A stretch of DNA of 5,872 nt from Lachnospiraceae bacterium (GCA_014804495.1 JAAUZS010000021.1:1-5872); one strand, 5' to 3'. Positions 1-5,177 are shown, counted from the stretch's first letter. The notes: generated by a model from the letters alone, not told the origin. Translations and numbers: made by a program.

Positions 1-719
1 TGTTCAGATGGCAGCGGCAGACAAACATGGAAACGGTTTTCTCCTTTCTGTAAAGGTATTTCTTCCTTTTTCTCTGCTGTCGCGTCCATCGCGCCAAGCC
101 TCCGGCAGGTAACGATTGCATATGCCGAATCCTCATTTCCGCAATTCAGGACTTCAAAATCTGTATCTATACAACGCTGTAACGTATGCGGATACACCTG
201 TAAATTACTAATCCGCATTTGGTCATAGACATACAAAGAAATATCTCCCAGTATACCATTCCAGTTCGTCTGCGTGTCAGGAGACGTCATATGTCCGCCG
301 GGAGTCTTGTATTCCGTATTGCTGACCAAAATCGTAATCTTATGTACTTTACCCGTCAAAAAACCTGAAAGATCATATTCATGCGCGACGCTGAAACTCT
401 CTTTCTGCCCTACGAAATTATCATCAATCCAGACATAGGATTTCCTCGTCCGTTCCAGATTCAGAAAAAACATTTTTCCCATATTTTCATCAGAAATAAT
501 AATTTCCCGGCTATACCACGCATAACCTTCAAAATGATATGTCTCCGTCAAATACCCCGTCTCTTTTGCCGGATTCACTTCCCCCTTCTTCTGCTGTGCA
601 GTAGTTCCGGGAAGATTGATTGTATCCTCCAAATCATCTGAATAATATTTTTTTATAATTCCCTCTTTTCCATAATCCAGTCTGAATTTCCACTCACCGG
701 CAAGGTTGATTTTTTCCAT
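1..719 (-). CDS. Glycoside hydrolase family 2 enzyme, N-terminal part (beta-galactosidase/beta-glucuronidase type), cut by left edge
   Basis: Reading the minus strand from an ATG at 719-717 gives 239 codons with no stop before the window edge, so this is the amino-terminal part of a longer protein; GH2 enzymes are usually some 600-1,000 residues. Residues about 3-168 read as the GH2 sugar-binding jelly-roll domain: it opens with NLAGEWKFRLD, continues with AWYSREI, FLNLERTRKSYVWID and VGQKES, and ends with the typical TQTNWNGILGDISL. Residues from about 169 begin the Ig-like second domain. The catalytic TIM barrel lies outside, so substrate cannot be assigned. No signal peptide is visible, suggesting cytoplasmic hydrolysis of imported oligosaccharides. 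The start is supported by AAAGGAG at about 728-734, eight bases upstream, and by a promoter at 793-821. It is divergent from the MATE gene. Family call is strong; exact enzyme is unknown. Confidence 0.9.
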   Translation of the reverse strand, partial: MEKINLAGEWKFRLDYGKEGIIKKYYSDDLEDTINLPGTTAQQKKGEVNPAKETGYLTETYHFEGYAWYSREIIISDENMGKMFFLNLERTRKSYVWIDDNFVGQKESFSVAHEYDLSGFLTGKVHKITILVSNTEYKTPGGHMTSPDTQTNWNGILGDISLYVYDQMRISNLQVYPHTLQRCIDTDFEVLNCGNEDSAYAIVTCRRLGAMDATAEKKEEIPLQKGENRFHVCLPLPSE

Positions 720-764
720 GTTTTCTTCTCCTTTAAAATTTTTACAACTGATTTAAATGCTTTC

Positions 765-791
765 CTCGTATACCGAGAGTACTAAATACTC
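765..791. promoter_or_regulatory. Two abutting palindromes over the GH2 transcription start (operator candidate)
   Basis: CTCG-TATAC-CGAG (765-777) directly abuts GAGTA-CTAAA-TACTC (777-791), sharing one base. Both have perfect arms. They cover the predicted GH2 start site near 786 and the first transcribed bases, the classical place for a repressor. The sequence does not match the CcpA catabolite site as I know it, so a dedicated regulator encoded outside the window is more likely. Role is inferred from position and symmetry only. Confidence 0.4.
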
Positions 792-792
792 A

Positions 793-821
793 ATTATAAT
801 TTGCCATCATTTGCATGGCGA
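793..821 (-). promoter_or_regulatory. Likely sigma-A promoter of the GH2 gene
   Basis: On the minus strand a perfect -10 box TATAAT (793-798) lies 17 bases from a weaker -35 box TCGCCA (816-821, four of six matches). Transcription would start near 786, leaving a leader of about 67 bases before the GH2 ATG at 719. The predicted start falls inside the palindrome at 777-791, and another dyad (803-819) lies between the boxes, which suggests repressor control. A second candidate promoter lies upstream at 845-873. Confidence 0.5.
803..819. repeat. Inverted repeat GCCAT-N7-ATGGC between GH2 promoter boxes
   Basis: GCCAT (803-807) and ATGGC (815-819) are perfect arms separated by seven bases, lying between the -35 and -10 boxes of the GH2 promoter candidate. 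It forms a third dyad in the same 55-bp promoter region and could be part of a composite operator. Confidence 0.35.
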
Positions 822-844
822 ATCAGCATGGAGGCATAAAAAAC

Positions 845-873
845 ATTATACCTCTCCACTTCCCCATTTTCTA
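845..873 (-). promoter_or_regulatory. Second candidate promoter for the GH2 gene
   Basis: On the minus strand another TATAAT (845-850) lies 17 bases from TAGAAA (868-873, four of six matches to the -35 consensus). It would give a longer leader of about 120 bases that runs through the palindromes at 765-819. Weaker and less certain than the promoter at 793-821; the two could be tandem, or only one may be real. Confidence 0.3.
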
Positions 874-893
874 CAAATATTCTATCATACTGA

Positions 894-929
894 CAGAGAT
901 GTTTCCATACAAAGCAGAAAACATCTCTG
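894..929. repeat. 11-bp perfect inverted repeat with 14-base loop in the divergent promoter region
   Basis: CAGAGATGTTT (894-904) is exactly complementary to AAACATCTCTG (919-929), with a 14-base spacer. It lies upstream of the GH2 promoter candidates and upstream of the MATE promoter candidates, so neither leader would contain it. There is no run of T after it on either strand, which argues against an intrinsic terminator. A wide-spaced protein-binding dyad or a leftover of a mobile repeat are the remaining readings. Confidence 0.55.
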
Positions 930-970
930 CCTTATAAAATTACAGAAAAATGCAGAGTTATGTTTACGGC

Positions 971-998
971 TTGATTTTTTCTAATTCTGATATATTAT
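971..998 (+). promoter_or_regulatory. Candidate distal promoter of the MATE gene
   Basis: TTGATT (971-976) and TATTAT (993-998) are separated by 16 bases and sit in an AT-rich stretch on the plus strand, about 90 bases before the MATE start. The leader would pass through ATCAT-CT-ATGAT (1010-1021) and the dyad at 1035-1062. It competes with the promoter candidate at 1035-1064. Confidence 0.4.
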
Positions 999-1034
999 AA
1001 AATATGGTTATCATCTATGATGCTTTGATTATCA

Positions 1035-1064
1035 TTTACAGGTAACTATTTTCCCTTGTAAAAT
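1035..1064 (+). promoter_or_regulatory. Candidate proximal MATE promoter coincident with a dyad
   Basis: TTTACA (1035-1040) and TAAAAT (1059-1064), 18 bases apart, each match the sigma-A consensus at five of six positions. Transcription would start near 1071, leaving a very short leader. The same stretch contains TTTACA (1035-1040) and TGTAAA (1057-1062) as inverted arms, so a regulator binding this dyad would cover the promoter exactly. A second reading is that it is only an operator for the distal promoter at 971-998. Confidence 0.35.
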
Positions 1065-1085
1065 ATATATGGATAAGGTGTTACT

Positions 1086-2429
1086 ATGAAATCATATGAA
1101 ATGGACCTTTGCAGCGGTTCCTTATGGAAAAAAGTTTTAGTCTACAGTGTTCCGCTGATGTTTTCTAATATTCTGCAAGTACTTTTTAATATGTCGGATG
1201 TCGCTGTAGTCGGCAAATTCGCAGGTCCTATCGCACTTGGGGCAGTGGGCTCTACAAGCATACTGATTACTTTGTTTACCGGTATGCTTATCGGACTTGC
1301 AAGCGGCGTTAATGCGCTTACTGCGCTCTATATAGGCTCAAAGAATAATAAAGATTTGCACGAAACAGTACATACTTCGGTGATTCTGTGTTTTTCCATG
1401 GGCGCGCTTATTATGATATTCGGCGTTGCATTCGCCCACACAATTCTTGCGGCAATGCACACTAAAAGCGAATTGATTAATGAGGCAGTCCTATACTTGC
1501 GCATATATCTGCTGGGTATGCCTGCGCTTGGTCTTTATAATTTCGGCAGCGCTGTTCTAAGCGCTGCCGGCGATACCAAACGTCCGCTATACTACCTTTT
1601 GTTTTCAGGCGTGATTAATGTACTGCTGAATCTTTTTTTCGTCATTGTATGTAAATGGGACGTGGCAGGCGTTGCCGCCGCAAGCATTATTTCTCAATAT
1701 CTTTCTGCTTTTCTGATTCTTGCCGTCTTACTTAAAAGTAATGAGGGATTTGCATTGCGCATACGAAGCATAAAGCTATATCCCGAAAAAATGGGGCGCA
1801 TATTCAAAATAGGCATTCCCGCCGCTTTTCAAAACGGGCTGTTTGCCATCGCCAACCTTTTTGTTCAGACCAGCGTGAATTCTTTTGACCATGTAATGGT
1901 TGAAGGCAATTCCGCCGCCGCAAACGCCGACCCGCTGGTGTATGACATGATGGCTGCTTTTTACACTGCCTGCTCCAGCTTTATCGCACAAAACTTGGGT
2001 GCGCGAAAAAAGGAACGCATTCAGAAAAGTTATATTGTATGCCTAACCTATTCGTTTTTCATCGGCTTAATTATCGGCGTGGGAATATACCTGTTCCGGT
2101 ATCCGTTTCTTAACCTTTTTACAAATGAGCCTGCCGTTGTGGAAGCCGGAATAAACCGTCTGTCCATCATGGCTCTTTCTTATTCCGTATCAGCCTTTAT
2201 GGACTGTTCCATAGCAGCATCAAGGGGACTTGGAAAAAGCGTCCTGCCGACCGTTATTGTAATCATGGGCTCATGCGTATTCAGGATTGTCTGGATATGT
2301 ACGGTTTTTGCATATTTTAAAACCATACAGTCCTTGTATCTTCTGTATGTATTTTCATGGACTATAACGGCTATTGCAGAAATAATTTTTTTCATTACAG
2401 TTTACAAAAAAACGCTGAATTCTAATTGA
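1086..2429 (+). CDS. MATE family multidrug/cation efflux transporter
   Basis: The 447-residue product is the usual length for a MATE (multidrug and toxic compound extrusion) transporter, a twelve-helix inner-membrane antiporter that exports cationic drugs or metabolites using a Na+ or H+ gradient. Two homologous MatE halves are visible: roughly residues 17-177, with PLMFSNILQVLFNMSDVAVVGKFAG and LSAAGDTKRPLYYL, and roughly 238-400, with IGIPAAFQNGLF, FIAQNLGARKKERIQKSY and SIAASRGLGKSVLPT. The ATG at 1086 is preceded by AAGGTG at 1075-1080. The only neighbour upstream is the divergent GH2 gene; the DUF5721-like gene 93 bases downstream has its own promoter, so this is probably a single-gene unit. 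The gene uses noticeably more GC-rich codons (GCC, GGC, CGC) than the sigma cluster, which could mean a separate origin. Substrate cannot be told from sequence. Confidence 0.95.
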   Translation: MKSYEMDLCSGSLWKKVLVYSVPLMFSNILQVLFNMSDVAVVGKFAGPIALGAVGSTSILITLFTGMLIGLASGVNALTALYIGSKNNKDLHETVHTSVILCFSMGALIMIFGVAFAHTILAAMHTKSELINEAVLYLRIYLLGMPALGLYNFGSAVLSAAGDTKRPLYYLLFSGVINVLLNLFFVIVCKWDVAGVAAASIISQYLSAFLILAVLLKSNEGFALRIRSIKLYPEKMGRIFKIGIPAAFQNGLFAIANLFVQTSVNSFDHVMVEGNSAAANADPLVYDMMAAFYTACSSFIAQNLGARKKERIQKSYIVCLTYSFFIGLIIGVGIYLFRYPFLNLFTNEPAVVEAGINRLSIMALSYSVSAFMDCSIAASRGLGKSVLPTVIVIMGSCVFRIVWICTVFAYFKTIQSLYLLYVFSWTITAIAEIIFFITVYKKTLNSN

Positions 2430-2444
2430 AAAGATTTACAGTGC

Positions 2445-2458
2445 TGCAATTAATTGCA
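2445..2458. promoter_or_regulatory. Perfect 14-bp palindrome TGCAATTAATTGCA (operator candidate)
   Basis: The palindrome has no mismatch and its right half overlaps the -35 box (2454-2459) of the downstream promoter, so a dimeric repressor bound here would block RNA polymerase. It also lies just after the MATE stop and is followed by a T-rich stretch at 2461-2474; as RNA it could form a five-base-pair stem with a TTAA loop, so a weak terminator for the MATE gene is the alternative reading. Confidence 0.45.
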
Positions 2459-2482
2459 AATTTCTTTTCTTTTTGGTATCAT
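2454..2482 (+). promoter_or_regulatory. Likely sigma-A promoter of the DUF5721-like gene
   Basis: TTGCAA (2454-2459) and TATCAT (2477-2482) are spaced by exactly 17 bases. Transcription would begin near 2489, giving a leader of about 33 bases that carries the ribosome binding site AAGGAG (2505-2510). Confidence 0.55.
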
Positions 2483-2522
2483 TTATTAATAATCCACGTC
2501 ATATAAGGAGAATCTGCACCGT

Positions 2523-3026
2523 ATGATAGCTTTAAAAATAACAAACGTAAAACAATTCATGGGAAAACTCTTAGCTTCAGAGGAATTTGATTCATTTATG
2601 TTAGAAGAGGCTTCTATCAGTACTTACAATACTTTTATGATAGACGGTCATCAGAACCGTGATTTCTATACTACGGAAGAATGGGAAGATAGTAAGATGC
2701 GTCCCTATGACTTCACTACATGGAAACAGATACGTCCTATCTGCTTCTCCCTCATCAAAGGAACGCATACCCCAAGCGCATTCAAATTTATCCTGCATCT
2801 GATACCCGATTACACAGCCTCAGTCCTGAAAAATGGTGACACCTCTGTCACACCCCAGCAGATAAAGGCTTTAGTGCTTACCGTTAAATATGACGGTACT
2901 GTCTTAACGCTTATTACGGGTACCTCATTTCATACTTTTATCATGGACAAGACCGTTGATGTTCTCTGGGACAATGCCATCAAACAGTTTCTTGACAAAC
3001 GCGGAATCAATTATGAGGAACTATAG
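2523..3026 (+). CDS. DUF5721-like protein of unknown function
   Basis: This 167-residue protein has no signal peptide and no membrane segment and is expected to be cytoplasmic. Its beginning (MIALKITNVKQFMGKLL, then FDSFMLEEASISTYNTFMIDG) matches my recollection of the DUF5721 family found in Lachnospiraceae genomes, and the length is typical. The C-terminal half has alternating hydrophobic strands (IKALVLTVKYDGTVLTLITGTSF) and a final helix around VDVLWDNAIKQFLDKRG. No catalytic motif is recognisable. The ATG at 2523 follows AAGGAG at 2505-2510 with a slightly long gap of about 12 bases; no better in-frame start exists. It has its own promoter and ends with TAG one base away from the stop of the convergent membrane-protein gene. 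The assignment rests on memory of the family, without a database search. Confidence 0.75.
   Translation: MIALKITNVKQFMGKLLASEEFDSFMLEEASISTYNTFMIDGHQNRDFYTTEEWEDSKMRPYDFTTWKQIRPICFSLIKGTHTPSAFKFILHLIPDYTASVLKNGDTSVTPQQIKALVLTVKYDGTVLTLITGTSFHTFIMDKTVDVLWDNAIKQFLDKRGINYEEL
2829..2851 (-). terminator. Possible intrinsic terminator of the sigma cluster, inside the convergent gene
   Basis: On the minus strand GTGACA (2851-2846) and TGTCAC (2841-2836) form a perfect six-base-pair stem with a GAGG loop, followed after two bases by five T residues (2833-2829). It lies about 180 bases beyond the stop of the last sigma-cluster gene and inside the DUF5721-like coding region. The stem is short and the T run modest, so this is a weak terminator at best, but nothing better is visible downstream of the cluster. 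Confidence 0.4.
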
Positions 3027-3027
3027 A

Positions 3028-3387
3028 TTATTTATACAGATAGTATTCCGTCATGCAAATATCCGCTACTGCCATTATCATTGTAAAAAACAGCATCGCT
3101 ATAATAATCAGTACCGCCGGGAAATCATATACAAATTTCTGTTTATCCTGATTTTTTCCCACAGAGCTTATCAAAATCTCTATTCCAAGCATAACAAGAA
3201 CGATCGGCCATAACTCCATGATTATCCTATAATCCAGAGTGGGCAGCGCCAGACGCACCAGAAACAGTATACCGTATAGAATCAGAACCAGCCCGCATGT
3301 TACAGTACCGACCCTGTGTGTACGACAGTTTCCCGGTTCGTCATACACACGCTCATTTGCAGATTCCCTCTGCTCCATATTATCCAT
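3028..3387 (-). CDS. Small three-helix membrane protein, LiaI/LiaF transmembrane-like
   Basis: The 119-residue product has a hydrophilic N-terminus of about 25 residues followed by three likely membrane helices at about 26-48, 57-76 and 89-111. The stretch GLVLILYGILFLVRLAL, then IIMELWPIVLVMLGIEILI, has the arrangement of the membrane region shared by LiaI and LiaF envelope-stress proteins (two helices joined by a WP-containing turn). In Bacillus, LiaI/LiaF membrane proteins take part in response to cell-wall damage; here the placement behind an ECF sigma factor suggests a related envelope role, which is inference. The ATG at 3387 follows a GGGGGA ribosome site (3393-3398) with five bases between. 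It is the last gene of the cluster, 99 bases after its neighbour, and that gap is filled by 18-bp repeats. Confidence 0.75.
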   Translation of the reverse strand: MDNMEQRESANERVYDEPGNCRTHRVGTVTCGLVLILYGILFLVRLALPTLDYRIIMELWPIVLVMLGIEILISSVGKNQDKQKFVYDFPAVLIIIAMLFFTMIMAVADICMTEYYLYK

Positions 3388-3398
3388 AAATATCCCCC

Positions 3399-3489
3399 AT
3401 TCCTATTTATATTAGTAGTTCCATTTGTATTTTTAGTTCTATGTGTATCTGTAGTTCTATTTGTATCTATAATTCTATTTATATTTCTA
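3399..3489. repeat. Five degenerate tandem copies of an 18-bp unit between two membrane-protein genes
   Basis: On the plus strand the units are 3399-3417 (19 bases, one extra), 3418-3435, 3436-3453, 3454-3471 and 3472-3489. The clearest copy is GTTCTATTTGTATCTATA (3454-3471); others differ at a few positions. On the coding (minus) strand the repeats are A-rich, lack evident structure, and fill the gap between the TM2-like gene (its stop codon lies in the last unit) and the ribosome site of the LiaI/LiaF-like gene. The copies have drifted, so this is an old expansion. Confidence 0.8.
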
Positions 3490-4077
3490 TTCATCCTTCT
3501 TTTCAGACTCTATAGATGCATAAGTTTCTTCTTTCTCTTCCAGTTTATCTATTTCCGCCTTCTTACCAAGTATCATTTTAACTCCGGACCATATTATTAA
3601 GAGACCTATAATTATCCTTGGTACATTGTTCCTGAACATGCGTGAAATATGATAGAAATACTTATCAAACCATCCTCTCCCGAAAATGTCAATCAACGCG
3701 TCACAGAGTACACTCCATAACATTGAAGTTCCTACTAAAATCAGGACAATGGCAATGACTTTTCTGTATTTTCCTGCCATTAATTCCTTGAGCGAATTGG
3801 TGCCGTCCTCATCGATAAACAGATAATTATCCTCTATATTATTTAATTCTTCATTATTCATAGAGCCAAGATTATTAGCATTAAAAAAGCTGTAAAACCA
3901 AAGCACCATCGGTATAACTGACAGAATACCAAGCCCGCTGAAGCCGGCAAACATCATTCCCAATGCAAAACTGGCCATAATGCTTGAACCCATTTTCATA
4001 AAACCAAGGTACATCTCTCCTGCCCCCGGCATCAGGGAACAGCAAAATAATAAAAACCTATTTTTCTTCCTTCTCAT
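3487..4077 (-). CDS. Multi-pass membrane protein with N-terminal TM2-like domain
   Basis: The 196-residue product starts with a basic stretch (MRRKKNR) and has hydrophobic segments near 8-25 (weak), 30-48, 50-66, 106-128 and 152-170. Residues 14-45, SLMPGAGEMYLGFMKMG and on, resemble the TM2 domain pattern of a PG.G..YLG turn between helices. The middle, residues 68-103, is a soluble acidic loop, and the last 25 residues are strongly charged (KLEEKEETYASIESEKKDE). No enzymatic motif is visible. Translation starts inside the preceding gene (20-bp overlap) with GGAGG nine bases before the ATG, which points to translational coupling with the presumed anti-sigma factor. I infer a role in the envelope response controlled by the sigma factor; the function is not known. 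Confidence 0.75.
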   Translation of the reverse strand: MRRKKNRFLLFCCSLMPGAGEMYLGFMKMGSSIMASFALGMMFAGFSGLGILSVIPMVLWFYSFFNANNLGSMNNEELNNIEDNYLFIDEDGTNSLKELMAGKYRKVIAIVLILVGTSMLWSVLCDALIDIFGRGWFDKYFYHISRMFRNNVPRIIIGLLIIWSGVKMILGKKAEIDKLEEKEETYASIESEKKDE

Positions 4078-4504
4078 TTAAATGAACCTCCATTCTTAAT
4101 AATTGGTTTAATCCGTCGTTTAATTTGTCATAATATTCATTCATCTTTCTGTTTAACTGCCATATAGGGCTTTCTTCGTAACCTTCGTTTTCAAGTTGTC
4201 TCTCCTGTCTATGCTGTTGCTGTTCTATATTCATGTCTGTTTCAGACCGGATATTCTCAGGTACGAAAAGCACGATGGCTATGGCTGCCGCGGTTGCCAG
4301 GATTACTTTTGTGCTGTAGGAAAACAACTGCACATTTTTCATATATTTCCTTTTTTGGCGTATCCGTCCGACAATGTCATTCTTAAATTCCTTAGGAGGC
4401 TGCAGCAGCGGCTCTGTCTCTATCTCGGAAATCAATCTTTCCAATGCTTCATCGGATAAATAATCGCCTGAATTGCTTTTTCTAAAATTTATTATTTTTT
4501 TCAT
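4058..4504 (-). CDS. Single-pass membrane protein, likely anti-sigma factor of the adjacent ECF sigma
   Basis: The 148-residue protein has a cytoplasmic N-terminal part (about 1-63), one membrane helix (about 64-82, STKVILATAAAIAIVLFV) and a highly charged outer part (about 83-148) that could form helices. Position and topology are those of an anti-sigma factor: immediately downstream of and ATGA-overlapping (4501-4504) the ECF sigma gene, with the sigma-binding part predicted inside the cell. The N-terminal segment LSDEALERLISEIETEPLLQPPKEFKND resembles clostridial membrane anti-sigma proteins as I recall them. Unlike zinc-binding anti-sigma domains it has no Cys and no HXXXCXXC motif, so redox or zinc sensing through that domain is excluded. 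A good AAGGAG lies eight bases before the ATG. Function is inferred from context, not from a clear domain. Confidence 0.7.
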   Translation of the reverse strand: MKKIINFRKSNSGDYLSDEALERLISEIETEPLLQPPKEFKNDIVGRIRQKRKYMKNVQLFSYSTKVILATAAAIAIVLFVPENIRSETDMNIEQQQHRQERQLENEGYEESPIWQLNRKMNEYYDKLNDGLNQLLRMEVHLNEKEEK

Positions 4505-5028
4505 GCACTGTTCTCCTTTCTGTAGATTTTGCGTAACATGGCACGCGCCCTGTAAACCTGTGTCTGCACTGTCTTGATTTTCTGATTACGTTTCCTCGCA
4601 ATCTCTTTTATATCCATTTCATCATAATAATAAGCCTTCGCCACTTCATCATATGGTGGCCTTAAGCGGCTGCAATTTACCAGCAGCGTTTCCTTTACTT
4701 CCTGCTCCATACAGATGTTCTCAGGAGTTTTAGTTTCCGGATTAGACTCCATACCCTTTTCCAGATAGATATCTTCCGTAGGCACACTCCGTCTGGCGGA
4801 ATGAGACATATAGTCGATGCACTTGTTTGTCGCTATCCTGCAAATCCATGCCTTGGGATTACAGCCATCAAAGCTATTCAAATGCTCATATGCAGAGATA
4901 AAAGTGTCCTGCGCAAGGTCCTCTGCGGCAAAATAATCCGCCGTCATCTTATAACAAATGGAAAAAACAAGATTTTGGTAAGAATCAATCAGCGCTGTCA
5001 ATTGTTCTTCCCTTTTTATGTGCATCAC
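4501..5028 (-). CDS. ECF-type RNA polymerase sigma factor (sigma-70 family)
   Basis: The product of about 175 residues is typical for an ECF sigma factor, which directs RNA polymerase to a stress-specific promoter set. Region 2 spans about residues 12-80: the -10 recognition helix part AAEDLAQDTFISAYEHLNSF is followed by PKAWICRIATNKCIDYM. After a linker, region 4 covers about 110-170 and contains the helix-turn-helix DIKEIARKRNQKIKTVQTQVYRARAMLRK that reads the -35 box. Regions 1 and 3 are absent, as expected. The start is either GTG at 5028 or, more likely, the adjacent ATG at 5025; AGAAGG lies just upstream but unusually close. It heads a four-gene cluster and overlaps the next gene by ATGA, so it is probably produced together with its inhibitor. 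Confidence 0.93.
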   Translation of the reverse strand: MMHIKREEQLTALIDSYQNLVFSICYKMTADYFAAEDLAQDTFISAYEHLNSFDGCNPKAWICRIATNKCIDYMSHSARRSVPTEDIYLEKGMESNPETKTPENICMEQEVKETLLVNCSRLRPPYDEVAKAYYYDEMDIKEIARKRNQKIKTVQTQVYRARAMLRKIYRKENSA

Positions 5029-5095
5029 CTTCTCTCTGCTGCTATCGTATAAACAACGAATGCCACTCTTTGCGAGTCATCCTTATGCTAGTTAA

Positions 5096-5122
5096 AACGG
5101 AAAACAGCCCGGAACGTCTTCA
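5096..5122 (-). promoter_or_regulatory. ECF-like promoter candidate before the sigma gene (possible autoregulation)
   Basis: On the minus strand TGAAGA (5117-5122) and CGTT (5096-5099) are 17 bases apart, loosely resembling ECF promoters such as the Bacillus SigW type TGAAAC-N16-CGTA. Many ECF sigma genes activate their own transcription. The -35 match is only partial, lacking the usual AAC, so this is tentative. The leader would be about 65 bases. Confidence 0.22.
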
Positions 5123-5149
5123 ACTTTTTAAAAATTATTAAAAAAATTT

Positions 5150-5177
5150 GTCATATAACCACCATGAGATGTGTCAG
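5150..5177 (-). promoter_or_regulatory. Sigma-A promoter candidate for the sigma cluster
   Basis: On the minus strand CTGACA (5172-5177, five of six) and TATGAC (5150-5155, four of six) are 16 bases apart. Transcription would start near 5143 and give a leader of about 118 bases through an A/T-tract region (5121-5149). It lies between the large inverted repeat and the sigma gene, so it would not carry that repeat in its leader. Confidence 0.28.

Noticed and set aside
381..641. 86-codon plus-strand frame
   Set aside because: It is antisense to the GH2 gene, which has a clear family signature, a ribosome site and a promoter.
803..826. CcpA catabolite-response (cre) site near the GH2 promoter
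   Set aside because: The central CG and flanking bases of the cre consensus are not matched well enough; only the local dyad was kept.
757..984. 75-codon plus-strand open frame in the divergent intergenic region
   Set aside because: It has no ribosome site, its composition is unlike a real protein, and it runs across both the GH2 promoter candidates and the 11-bp dyad.
1776..2395. Two 71-codon minus-strand frames inside the MATE gene
   Set aside because: Shadows of the MATE coding sequence with no start signals or family resemblance.
3300..3494. 64-codon minus-strand frame MNRNINRIIDTN..., overlapping the end of the TM2-like gene
   Set aside because: Its first half is only the translation of the 18-bp repeats and its second half is an out-of-frame shadow of the LiaI/LiaF-like gene; AGAAGG directly abuts the ATG, which is too close. 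Kept as a side note in the repeat finding.
5042..5080. 12-codon upstream frame before the sigma gene (minus strand)
   Set aside because: AAGG directly touches its ATG and there are no regulatory amino-acid runs; most likely chance.
5121..5153. Plus-strand ECF-like promoter (CAAC followed by GTC)
   Set aside because: The spacing of about 25 bases is too long for an ECF promoter and no plus-strand gene follows.
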